A DNA stretch of 16,886 nucleotides from an uncultured Olegusella sp. (GTDB lineage Bacteria; Actinomycetota; Coriobacteriia; Coriobacteriales; Atopobiaceae). A model generated the notes under the pieces. That model worked only from the letters and a program-made list of their open reading frames with translations, had not been told where the DNA came from and ran no database searches. The stretch is from assembly GCF_947253395.1 (NCBI RefSeq), contig NZ_CAMXYY010000029.1, positions 1 to 16,886 of the forward strand, written 5' to 3'. Position numbers and translations under genes: made by a program. Shown piece by piece: positions 7,592 to 14,282 of this stretch; the first letter of the stretch is position 1; each line of letters starts with the position of its first letter.

Positions 7592-8782
7592 ATGAACGAT
7601 TTTGAATGGATGTCGCCCACAAAGTTTATTTTTGGTCACAATGCTGAGAAAAAAGTGGGGGCCTGGGCGGCTGACGAAGGATATAAAAAGGCTCTTGTAC
7701 TGTATGGCAAAGGTCATGTTGTGCGTTCTGGCTTGCTCGATACCGTATTAACCTCATTGGACGAGGCGGGCATTACTCATGTTGAGCTGGGCGGCGTGCG
7801 TCCCAACCCTGAAGTGAATCTCGTGCGCCAAGCTGTTGAGCTTGCACGTAATGAGCAGGTCGACTTTGTGCTCGCCGTAGGTGGGGGCTCCGTGATTGAC
7901 ACGGCTAAAGCCTGCGCCATCACTGTCCCCAATGATTGGGATGTATGGGAGTTCTTTTCTCATGGCAATCCTTTGCCCAAAGTTAAGGCATTAGCCGTAG
8001 CAAGTGTACTCACCATTCCTGCTGCTGGTTCTGAAGCCTCAAACTCCTGTGTCATTTCTAACGATGAGTTGGGGCTCAAAAAAGGAATCAACGGTGACAA
8101 TATCCGCTGCAAGGCAGCCTTTATGAACCCTGAACTCACGCTTAGCCTGCCTGCGTATCAAACGTTTGCAGGTGTTACCGATATGATGATTCATATCATC
8201 GAGCGTGTGTTTTCTGCCTCTGGTGACGTACCAGTAACTGATGCTATCGCTTTTTCGCTGCTGCGTACCATCCGTTCGGCAGCTCTTGTGGTGCTACGTG
8301 ATCCCAACAACTACGATGCGCGCGCTAGCCTCATGTGGGCATCAACATTGGCCCATAACGGACTGTGCGGTAATGGCCGCGTTGAAGATTGGTCATCTCA
8401 CGGCATGGAACACGTCTTATCTGCGATAAAGACCGAAGTTACCCATGGTGCCGGCCTTGCCGTTATTGTTCCTGCTTGGCTACGTCATTGTTATCAGCAA
8501 AACCCCGCACGCGTAGCACGTTTAGGTGCAGAGGTCTTTGGTGTTGCTCAGACTGGCTCTCCCAAAACCGATGCTCTAGCCGCAATTGATACTCTACAGG
8601 ATTTTTTCTGCACGATTGGCATGCCCCGCTATCTTGATGAGTTTGGCTTTGTTCCTGCAGATGTAGATCAGCTGGTAGAAGGTCTACGCACTCATAAAGG
8701 CGATCATGTGGGTTCGTTCAAGCGAATGAATATGGATGATGTACGTGCTATTTATAGTTCTGCTTTTGCAAGTCAAAACTAG
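7592..8782 (+). CDS. Iron-containing alcohol dehydrogenase (butanol dehydrogenase-like)
   Basis: A 396-residue group III (iron-type) alcohol dehydrogenase close to the BdhA/YqhD branch, which reduces aldehydes with NAD(P)H. It has the nucleotide-binding GGGS at 97-100 in AVGGGSVIDTAK, then TIPAAGSEAS. The metal ligands by position are Asp197 and His201 (GVTDMMIHIIE), His270 (SSHGMEH) and His285 (THGAG). The spacing Asp197-His201-His270 matches E. coli YqhD, while the last ligand is one residue further. The start at 7592 follows GAGGAG; an upstream in-frame ATG at 7538 has no ribosome site. Likely role: disposal of reducing power by forming alcohols during fermentation, substrate unknown. A strong terminator follows, so it is a single-gene unit. 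Confidence 0.92.
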   Translation: MNDFEWMSPTKFIFGHNAEKKVGAWAADEGYKKALVLYGKGHVVRSGLLDTVLTSLDEAGITHVELGGVRPNPEVNLVRQAVELARNEQVDFVLAVGGGSVIDTAKACAITVPNDWDVWEFFSHGNPLPKVKALAVASVLTIPAAGSEASNSCVISNDELGLKKGINGDNIRCKAAFMNPELTLSLPAYQTFAGVTDMMIHIIERVFSASGDVPVTDAIAFSLLRTIRSAALVVLRDPNNYDARASLMWASTLAHNGLCGNGRVEDWSSHGMEHVLSAIKTEVTHGAGLAVIVPAWLRHCYQQNPARVARLGAEVFGVAQTGSPKTDALAAIDTLQDFFCTIGMPRYLDEFGFVPADVDQLVEGLRTHKGDHVGSFKRMNMDDVRAIYSSAFASQN

Positions 8783-8817
8783 AGTGCCTGCCGCTGTCAA
8801 CCACAGCTACAGCTAAC

Positions 8818-8853
8818 AAAATAGCCGCAAGCCTTCAAAGCTGCGGCTATTTT
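8818..8853. terminator. Bidirectional intrinsic terminator
   Basis: ATAGCCGCA (8821-8829) and TGCGGCTAT (8842-8850) pair perfectly around a 12-base loop. Flanking AAA and TTT extend the stem to 12 bp and supply T-runs in both directions. It serves the plus-strand alcohol dehydrogenase, 35 bases after its stop, and can also stop minus-strand transcription from the CarD-type gene. Confidence 0.9.
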
Positions 8854-8964
8854 TATAAAAAGCCATCTGGCGTCAAGACGTCTGTCTAGTGTAAAGACAT
8901 GAGCGCAGTCTACCAGCCCTTTTTAACTTGCGCCATCTACAAAGTAACGTAGAATGTTCAGCTG

Positions 8965-9465
8965 CTAGTTATCTTCTGGATGTTCTCCTTCGGAAGCCAC
9001 AAAAAGCGTGGTGACATCCTCTGGCGTCTTATCCAAAGCAACTGCAAGCTCAGTAAGCGAACGTTTACGTGCTTTTTTAAGAATGCGCTCATAGGCTACG
9101 GGCGGCTTTTTGCCAGCTGCCTTAAGATCCTCAATACGCTGACGGAAAGTCTTGACAATGCGCACAGAATCGCGGCAATCCCCATAGCGAATCTCATCGG
9201 TAAAGTACTGCTCTTCAAGGGCATTACTGCGCTCTTTATGGGAGTCAGGTGCCATCGTAGGATAGTCATCAATAATCTCGACAGCCTCATCGTGGCTCAA
9301 GATGGGCCGCAAAGTATCTTCGCGCGCAATTGGAAAACTAATACGCATAGGATTTCGCTGACCAACAGGAGTCAGCATATAAGAGCTCATTGGCTCATCA
9401 ACAATCCCTTTGATCTGGCAGACACCTTGACCAGGATGAACGATGAATTCTCCAACCTCAAACAT
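8965..9465 (-). CDS. CarD-family transcription regulator
   Basis: A 166-residue protein with the CarD/TRCF RNA-polymerase-interacting domain at the N-terminus (FEVGEFIVHPGQGVCQI, residues 2-18, through about residue 65) and a helical C-terminal region (residues about 75-155). Length and order match CarD/CdnL, which binds the RNA polymerase beta subunit and stabilises open complexes, mainly at rRNA and housekeeping promoters. A G-rich ribosome site lies 7 bases before ATG 9465. It is a single-gene unit between the tannase-like gene and the bidirectional terminator. Family assignment is sure; whether it is the sole housekeeping CarD or one of several paralogues cannot be seen here. Confidence 0.88.
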   Translation of the reverse strand: MFEVGEFIVHPGQGVCQIKGIVDEPMSSYMLTPVGQRNPMRISFPIAREDTLRPILSHDEAVEIIDDYPTMAPDSHKERSNALEEQYFTDEIRYGDCRDSVRIVKTFRQRIEDLKAAGKKPPVAYERILKKARKRSLTELAVALDKTPEDVTTLFVASEGEHPEDN

Positions 9466-9487
9466 GTATAAACCCCCACCTCAACTG

Positions 9488-9517
9488 CTCATATTTCTAT
9501 TAATACTAGCACGTCAA
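9488..9517 (-). promoter_or_regulatory. Candidate promoter of the CarD-family gene
   Basis: On the minus strand TTGACG (9517-9512) and TATGAG (9493-9488) are 18 bases apart. An A/T-tract of about 18 bases lies just upstream (near 9522-9541) and resembles an UP element. The leader to ATG 9465 would be short, about 15 bases, so the exact start point is uncertain. Confidence 0.4.
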
Positions 9518-9552
9518 GGCAGAAAAATAATATTTTTTTCATTTAACTCTTA

Positions 9553-9573
9553 CAAAAAGCATCAATTTACGCT
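9553..9573 (-). terminator. Weak intrinsic terminator after the tannase-like gene
   Basis: On the minus strand AGCGT and ATGCT pair (one G-U) around a six-base loop at 9573-9558, followed by five T at 9557-9553. It lies 12 bases after the stop of the tannase-like gene and before the CarD-family promoter. Confidence 0.4.
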
Positions 9574-9585
9574 ATTTTATTACAT

Positions 9586-11502
9586 TTACTCTTTTTCATA
9601 GATTTGAGTTAACCAAGAAACAAACTTGTCTTCCGCATTGCCCTCGCATTCAGCAAGCTCAAATCCTGCCCCCCATACAGGCATAAAAGCCACCTCTTTA
9701 ATACCCTTATAGGCCTTAAGCGCCAGTGCCAAATTGACTTCATCAGCAAAGGAAGTCGTATTCGAGAAGAGGCCTGCATTGATACGCCAATAAGGCGCCA
9801 CCTTGATACTGCCCTTACTCTTGGAAGTATCCGCAATGAAATGCAGAGGGCTCATCATCTGAACGCGACTTGCAACATCCAGCTCAAAGGTATCGGTTTT
9901 GCTGAGATCTTCTTTCCAATCAAAAGCATAATGAGCATCCCAGTCTTTGAGCTTGCTATAGCTGTCCTGGTGGGCAGCAATTTGCTCAGCCATAATCTGG
10001 TCAAAGTGCAGCGAAGTTTCTTCACCTACACCAAAGAGCTGATTGATGGTCGAGGAACGGTCGCAGGCATCAAAGGCACCCACCGTATGCTGTGCGGGCC
10101 GACATGCCTCAACAAAGTCCCAGAGATTGGTTACATTCGCTCGTTGTGCCGTAGCACTATAAACCAGCCAACGTGTCTTACCTGTAAGGGATCCAACGTA
10201 ACTCTCGATAGAATCATAGACTGTCGCTTCTACCGTTCTTACACCACTTGGAGTATTGGCTTTTGTATCGCTAGAATGTGCATCACTCGCTGCATCACTT
10301 GCTGCTGTAACGCTGGCATAGTTGCTCTTTGCCAAAGTTGGATCACCAGGAAAAAGCGGAGTATTTTGATCTGTCGGCGTATAGGTATAGGGAAAAGCAG
10401 TGGCCGAGAAGAACTTGCTTGCGGCAGCTTCTACCAAACCCAACAGGTAGTCGTAGTAATTACCCGAGATGAGCGAACCGTCTTCAGCTGCATCCAAACT
10501 GAGCGGCTTACCTTCTTCATCAAGCAGACCTAGCTTATTGACATACTTACCATACGCAGTGGCAAGATCTGTCGAGAGCGCTTTGCCAAAGCTTCCTTCT
10601 GCACGAGCGCCCTCATGTGAGAACTGACCCATCATCCACTCGTAAGACGCATCAGCAGCATCAAGCGCGGTGATAGGACACCATGCACCAACACCTTGGA
10701 TGGCATCAGAAATAGTCTTGCCCTCTTCTCCATCATGCATGGCAGCACCAATTTGTTTGAGATAAGGCTCAAACTCAGAAGAGTCACCCGAGCTACCAAG
10801 GCAAGCAGCAATGCCGCCACCACCACCAAAACCAAAGGCAAAAATTCGATTTGTGTTACCTGGCAAAAGGTCTTTGTTGTAGCGCAAATAACGTATTGCT
10901 GCCTTGAGATCAACTACAGGCCAGGGGGCACCACCTGCAATAAGCTCAGAGGTATTGCTTTGTGCTATTGCTGAACGACCACGGAAACCAGCATAAACGT
11001 AAATAAGACCTGCCGATAGATAGCGCGTAAGACCGGTATAAGAAAAGCCCGTCGGACATGCTTGAGCCTCAAAACGTGCAGAGTTGAGGGGTATCATAAT
11101 GGGTGCGCTTGCTGCGGTAAAAGAGGCAATCTTTGCATCAGGCACCAGCGTGCATTCGTAGCTCCCATTAAGGCGTTTTTTGCCTTCAAAGTAGGGACCG
11201 GGTACAAAAATCGCAAGAGACTCATAGGCTTCGGTTGCAGGATGCAAACAATAAGGCACACCAAGCTGGTAGTAGCAGTCAAAGGTGGTGTCGTAGTTCC
11301 ATGCACCCATATCAAGCTTGAGAGCTGCAAACTCTTTGAGATCAATTTCAGCTTCAGCAGAACCTTGAGAAGCCTTTGGATTGTTTTGCTGGCCCTCCTC
11401 CTTATTAATAAACCAAGAAAAATTGGGCTGGGCGCAGGCGCTAAGACCTGCCATAGTTGCAGCCGATGCCACTCCAAGGAATGTCCTTCTGCTTACACCC
11501 AT
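9586..11502 (-). CDS. Tat-exported lipoprotein of the subtype-B tannase family, catalytic residues apparently lost
   Basis: A 638-residue exported protein. It begins with a twin-arginine signal (SRRTFLG at 4-10) and a lipobox, LSAC, with Cys23, so it should be a folded, lipid-anchored surface protein. GGGGAGG precedes ATG 11502; the longer frame to 11610 lacks such a site. Similarity to subtype-B tannases/feruloyl esterases is seen in NTNRIFAFG, in LGSSGDSSEFEPYLKQIGA, in FDACDRSS..LFG, and in the C-terminal WRINAG..TTSFA, VAF and W-x-x-G. However, the nucleophile elbow usually read GxSGGG is here GFGGG, with Gly226 in place of Ser. The usual HG-x2-D-x-D segment reads AGLFSNT (576-582), and GHG reads GFE with Phe614 in place of His. 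It is therefore probably not a hydrolase; a binding role is possible. It is divergent from the acylphosphatase gene. Confidence 0.8.
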   Translation of the reverse strand: MGVSRRTFLGVASAATMAGLSACAQPNFSWFINKEEGQQNNPKASQGSAEAEIDLKEFAALKLDMGAWNYDTTFDCYYQLGVPYCLHPATEAYESLAIFVPGPYFEGKKRLNGSYECTLVPDAKIASFTAASAPIMIPLNSARFEAQACPTGFSYTGLTRYLSAGLIYVYAGFRGRSAIAQSNTSELIAGGAPWPVVDLKAAIRYLRYNKDLLPGNTNRIFAFGFGGGGGIAACLGSSGDSSEFEPYLKQIGAAMHDGEEGKTISDAIQGVGAWCPITALDAADASYEWMMGQFSHEGARAEGSFGKALSTDLATAYGKYVNKLGLLDEEGKPLSLDAAEDGSLISGNYYDYLLGLVEAAASKFFSATAFPYTYTPTDQNTPLFPGDPTLAKSNYASVTAASDAASDAHSSDTKANTPSGVRTVEATVYDSIESYVGSLTGKTRWLVYSATAQRANVTNLWDFVEACRPAQHTVGAFDACDRSSTINQLFGVGEETSLHFDQIMAEQIAAHQDSYSKLKDWDAHYAFDWKEDLSKTDTFELDVASRVQMMSPLHFIADTSKSKGSIKVAPYWRINAGLFSNTTSFADEVNLALALKAYKGIKEVAFMPVWGAGFELAECEGNAEDKFVSWLTQIYEKE

Positions 11503-11531
11503 TGTTGCCTCCCCAAAGCAAAAACTTATCG

Positions 11532-11566
11532 AATTGTGCATTTGATACCTTATAGTTTGCACAATT
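11532..11566. promoter_or_regulatory. Inverted repeat enclosing overlapping divergent -10 boxes
   Basis: AATTGTGCA (11532-11540) and TGCACAATT (11558-11566) are perfect 9-bp arms 17 bases apart. Between them TATAAG on the minus strand (11554-11549) and TATAGT on the plus strand (11551-11556) overlap, fitting -10 boxes for the tannase-like and acylphosphatase genes. No good -35 box is seen for either. A dimeric regulator bound here would control both genes. Confidence 0.5.
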
Positions 11567-11579
11567 TTGCGTCCTAATT

Positions 11580-11594
11580 CGTCTATTGTAGACG
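11580..11594. promoter_or_regulatory. Palindrome in the acylphosphatase leader
   Basis: CGTCTA and TAGACG face each other across TTG, about 50 bases before the acylphosphatase start. It could form a small hairpin in the leader or be a second operator. No factor is recognisable. Confidence 0.3.
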
Positions 11595-11642
11595 GAGAAT
11601 GAGTTTTCACGAGAGACCTACATGGCGTGTAAGGGGCTGCCC

Positions 11643-12050
11643 ATGCTGAAGTGGTTCAAGCGCGCGAATAAAACGCAACAAAAAGAGGTCAAAGAGGCTG
11701 TCGATTTGGGTTCTGCAAGCTCAGATATACACAAACAAGCAGACCTTGGAGACGCTGACACAGCAACGCTGCGACGCGTACATTTTGTTTTTCGTGGACA
11801 AGTGCAAGGGGTTGGCTTTCGCTGGAACGCACGTAACTGTGCTAATGATTTGGGGTTGTGTGGTTGGATACGCAACGAATGGGACGGCTCAGTCACGATG
11901 GAACTACAGGGCAGCTCCGAACGCATTGCGCGCTTCTTTACCCTCTTTAACCAACAGTATCGCCATTTTCAAATCGATTATGTTATCGACGAAAAGGAAG
12001 ATATCCCTCTTCGTCAGGATGAAAGCGAGTTTAAAGTAATTTTTAGCTAG
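11643..12050 (+). CDS. Acylphosphatase with N-terminal extension
   Basis: A 135-residue protein whose last ~90 residues are an acylphosphatase domain, hydrolysing carboxyl-phosphate bonds such as acetyl phosphate or 1,3-bisphosphoglycerate. The phosphate-binding loop GQVQGVGFRW carries the catalytic Arg60, and GWIRNEWDGSV carries the catalytic Asn78; both are intact. The family is normally about 90-100 residues; the first 45 here are a charged, low-complexity extension without a signal peptide. I chose ATG 11643 (AAGGGG 6 bases upstream). ATG 11622, with a GAGAG site, would add 7 residues and cannot be excluded. It is divergent from the tannase-like gene and convergent with the cyclophilin gene, only 36 bases away. 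Confidence 0.87.
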   Translation: MLKWFKRANKTQQKEVKEAVDLGSASSDIHKQADLGDADTATLRRVHFVFRGQVQGVGFRWNARNCANDLGLCGWIRNEWDGSVTMELQGSSERIARFFTLFNQQYRHFQIDYVIDEKEDIPLRQDESEFKVIFS

Positions 12051-12075
12051 AGATGCCTAGGTAGCCGGACACGAT

Positions 12076-12085
12076 ACTATATAGT
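12076..12085. other. Ten-base palindrome between convergent genes
   Basis: ACTATATAGT is a perfect palindrome one base from the stop of the cyclophilin gene, in the 36-base gap with the acylphosphatase gene. No T-rich terminator is visible for either gene here, so the two transcripts may overlap. Confidence 0.3.
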
Positions 12086-12086
12086 C

Positions 12087-12860
12087 CTAATCATCAATCT
12101 CAAGCTTTTCGATAACTGGCTGATCATCTTTGGCAATAGAACCGTTGCTATCTGTAGGTTTTGCTTGTTTGCAAATCTCATCGACAACATCCATGCCGTC
12201 AGTAACATGGCCAAAGGCAGCATACTGCCCATCAAGAGACTCCTGATAGCTCTGCATAATAAAGAATTGCGACGAGGCAGAATTGTTATCTTGGGCGCGT
12301 GCCATCGCAATAGTACCTCGCGTTAACAGAAGCTTGTTGTCAACCCCATTGGCACTAAACTCTCCTTTGATGGTGCGATCAGAACCGCCAGTTCCGTCAC
12401 CCTTGGGGTCACCGCCTTGCATCATAAAATCCTCGATAATGCGATGAAAAGTAAGGCCGTTGTAGAAGCCGTCCTTTGCCAAGCGACAAAAATTGCTAAC
12501 GGTAATAGGTGCAGAATCTGCATCTAAAACAAGCTTGATTGTTCCGTAATCCTTGATGATAAGCGTGGCATGATGGGTTCCACGACCAAATTCATCATCA
12601 GGAGCAACCGCGGTAATAGTGCTTGCATTTTTGTCTTGAGCAGTACCTGCAAGAGGATCGGTTTTTATTTGGGTTGAGGTAGTAGAACCTGCCTCAGTGT
12701 GGGCAGAGCCGCTGGACGTGACGGTTGAATCTTGAGAGGAACAGGCAGTTAGTGCAGCCAAACAAGCAAGACTGCCTGCGGCAATGCTTGTCAAAAATGT
12801 CCTTCTTGAAAGAGTGAGCAGCTCTAGGGAACTGCGTGGGGTAGTTTTATTATTCAGCAT
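12087..12860 (-). CDS. Tat-exported lipoprotein peptidyl-prolyl cis-trans isomerase (cyclophilin)
   Basis: A 257-residue exported PPIase. The N-terminus has a twin-arginine motif (SRRTFLT at 18-24) and a lipobox, LTAC, with Cys40, then a Ser/Thr-rich linker to about residue 90. The cyclophilin domain fills the remainder: LTFHRIIEDFMMQGGDP with the catalytic Arg, GTIAMARA, SSQFFIM and LDGQYAAFGHV. The Trp that binds cyclosporin A in human CypA (before LDG) is Ser here, predicting drug insensitivity. Expected role: speeding proline isomerisation in proteins folding outside the membrane, while anchored there. GAGGAG stands upstream of ATG 12860. Convergent with acylphosphatase, divergent from the hydrolase gene. 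Confidence 0.92.
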   Translation of the reverse strand: MLNNKTTPRSSLELLTLSRRTFLTSIAAGSLACLAALTACSSQDSTVTSSGSAHTEAGSTTSTQIKTDPLAGTAQDKNASTITAVAPDDEFGRGTHHATLIIKDYGTIKLVLDADSAPITVSNFCRLAKDGFYNGLTFHRIIEDFMMQGGDPKGDGTGGSDRTIKGEFSANGVDNKLLLTRGTIAMARAQDNNSASSQFFIMQSYQESLDGQYAAFGHVTDGMDVVDEICKQAKPTDSNGSIAKDDQPVIEKLEIDD

Positions 12861-12876
12861 ACAAAAAGCTCCTCTT

Positions 12877-12940
12877 ATTTGAGTTAGGCCACATCAAAAC
12901 TAGTTTAGCTACAGCCTACATCTAGCAAATACACTCAAAT
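12877..12940. promoter_or_regulatory. Inverted repeat in the cyclophilin/hydrolase divergent gap
   Basis: ATTTGAGT (12877-12884) and ACTCAAAT (12933-12940) are perfect 8-bp arms 48 bases apart in the 171-base gap. The first arm is next to the ribosome site of the cyclophilin gene. It could be paired operators or chance in A/T-rich DNA. No convincing complete promoter was found in this gap. Confidence 0.25.
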
Positions 12941-13031
12941 CTTCTTGACTGCATTATAAGGGCATCGGAAGCATAGAGTTCCTATACTGTCGAGTGATAA
13001 GAGGATTTGAAGCTATTGGAGCTGATGTCGC

Positions 13032-13946
13032 ATGGAATCGACACTCACTCGTTTGTGGGAGCATATAAAAACCGCTGACCAAAAGCGTATTGAGGCACAG
13101 AAGCGTGTACCGGATGTCGAAACAAGCAGGGCTATTGCCTATCTCAATGACGGTAATCCCTTGCATGTATTAAGTATTTCTCGCCCTAAGAGCAGTGCGG
13201 GGCCGATAACGCTGCCGGTGATTGTGGATATTCATGGAGGCGGTCATATGTATGGAGACCTGCTGGTTAATCGCAATTACTGCGAGTATCTCGCATCACA
13301 AGGTTTTGCGGTAGTCAATATATGCTATCGCTTGCTGCCTGAAGTTGATTTGTCGGGCATGGTTCAAGATTTGTGGGCAGCCTTTGGGTGGCTGACACAA
13401 CATGCCTCAGAGGAGTTTTTGGATTTGCAGCACTGCTTTATTACAGGAGATTCTGCTGGAGCCCATTTGAGCATGTTGGCATTATGCATTGGGAGCAAAG
13501 CAGAGTTACAGCAGATATATGGCACGACTGGACTACCGCTCAACTTTAAGGCGCTCGCGGTAAGCTGCCCTGTGACAAATCTGACTCCCTATTATGCACC
13601 AGGTCTATTTGGCAGGCGTGCTGATGTAGAAATGCGTCAGATGTTTTTAGGCAAGCAGGGCGAGAATGCCCCTTGGGCCCCCTATATGAGCATAAGCGAG
13701 GTATTGCCAGGCGCCACGCTACCACCCGTGCTAGTAATAGGTTCAGCAGACGACAGTCTGAAATTTCAAACACAGGCTTTGCTTGAACTGCTGAAAAACA
13801 ATGGCTGCCAGTACAAGGCGCTTATCTGGGATAACAACTCTGACAAGGTATTAGGACACGTCTTTAACATCGGCTTCTGGGATCAAAAAGAAAGCCTTGA
13901 GACCAATGACGCTATGCTTGACTTCTTTCTCACGAACGCTGGCTAG
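13032..13946 (+). CDS. HSL/BD-FAE-type alpha/beta hydrolase (esterase)
   Basis: A 304-residue hydrolase with every landmark of the hormone-sensitive-lipase-like branch: oxyanion motif HGGG at 68-71, nucleophile Ser141 in GDSAGAH, acid residue in GSADD (Asp240 or Asp241), and His276 in LGHVFN. It has no signal peptide, so it probably acts in the cytoplasm on small esters or acylated sugars; the substrate is unknown. The start ATG 13032 has GGAG 10 bases upstream, a slightly long spacing, and no better in-frame start exists. It is divergent from the cyclophilin gene and convergent with the ABC importer operon across the repeat array. Confidence 0.88.
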   Translation: MESTLTRLWEHIKTADQKRIEAQKRVPDVETSRAIAYLNDGNPLHVLSISRPKSSAGPITLPVIVDIHGGGHMYGDLLVNRNYCEYLASQGFAVVNICYRLLPEVDLSGMVQDLWAAFGWLTQHASEEFLDLQHCFITGDSAGAHLSMLALCIGSKAELQQIYGTTGLPLNFKALAVSCPVTNLTPYYAPGLFGRRADVEMRQMFLGKQGENAPWAPYMSISEVLPGATLPPVLVIGSADDSLKFQTQALLELLKNNGCQYKALIWDNNSDKVLGHVFNIGFWDQKESLETNDAMLDFFLTNAG

Positions 13947-14003
13947 GCCGCCTGTGACATATTTTCCTGCGGACAAACTCTCGGTGTCTCCTACTTCTCC
14001 TAC

Positions 14004-14096
14004 AGATGGTTCGAGCTTCGACGCCTCAAATGACAGATGGTTCATCTTTCGACGCCTCCAACAAAAGATGGTTCGAGTTTCGACCTGCCCGTCCAT
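14004..14096 (+). repeat. Three tandem 31-base repeats, plus orientation
   Basis: Copies start at 14004, 14035 and 14066, exactly 31 bases apart. Each opens with AGATGGTTC, then four variable bases, then TTCGAC. The next part (GCCTC) is shared by the first two copies and has drifted in the third. The second copy contains AGATG-GTT-CATCT, a perfect dyad. Confidence 0.9.
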
Positions 14097-14125
14097 AAAA
14101 CCGCAGGTCAGAATTTGAGAAAACT

Positions 14126-14249
14126 CGAAGGATGAACCATCTGTTCTTATGGGGACCGAAGGATGAACCATCTACGCTCATGGGGATCGCAATGCGAACC
14201 ATCTACGCTCATGGGGACCGAAGGATGAACCATCTGTGCAAAAGGCCAC
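14126..14249 (-). repeat. Four tandem 31-base repeats, minus orientation
   Basis: Copies start at 14126, 14157, 14188 and 14219 on the plus strand, again exactly 31 bases apart. Each is the reverse complement of the AGATGGTTC-N4-TTCG core (one copy has TGCG). Three share a CATGGGGA-like tail (one as TATGGGGA), and the last has drifted. The array faces the three plus-strand copies across a 29-base centre. Confidence 0.9.
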
Positions 14250-14282
14250 AGACACGAACACCCCAGAAGGAAAAAGCGTAAA

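Larger units (their letters stand above)
13947..14282. other. Non-coding 336-base gap holding the repeat array
   Basis: Space between two convergent genes, without a credible gene or classical terminator. It contains the 31-base repeat array described separately and three short inverted repeats: CCTGCGG/CCGCAGG (13966-13972 with 14101-14107), GACCTGC/GCAGGTC (14082-14088 with 14103-14109), and TCTGTG/CACAGA (14234-14239 with 14248-14253). Confidence 0.8.

Noticed and set aside
9841..10533. Plus-strand open frame of 230 codons inside the tannase-like gene
   Set aside because: Opposite a gene with good start, signal peptide and family similarity; its Cys/Arg-rich product resembles no family.
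9586..11610. Longer start for the tannase-like protein at 11610
   Set aside because: It would add 36 residues before the twin-arginine signal, making the signal internal; ATG 11502 has a strong ribosome site.
12953..12958. TATAAT on the minus strand as cyclophilin promoter
   Set aside because: A perfect -10 box, but no acceptable -35 box at 15-19 bases, so not called as a promoter.
14004..14249. CRISPR array
   Set aside because: The whole 31-base period is repeat with no unique spacers, orientation flips midway, and no cas genes are nearby.
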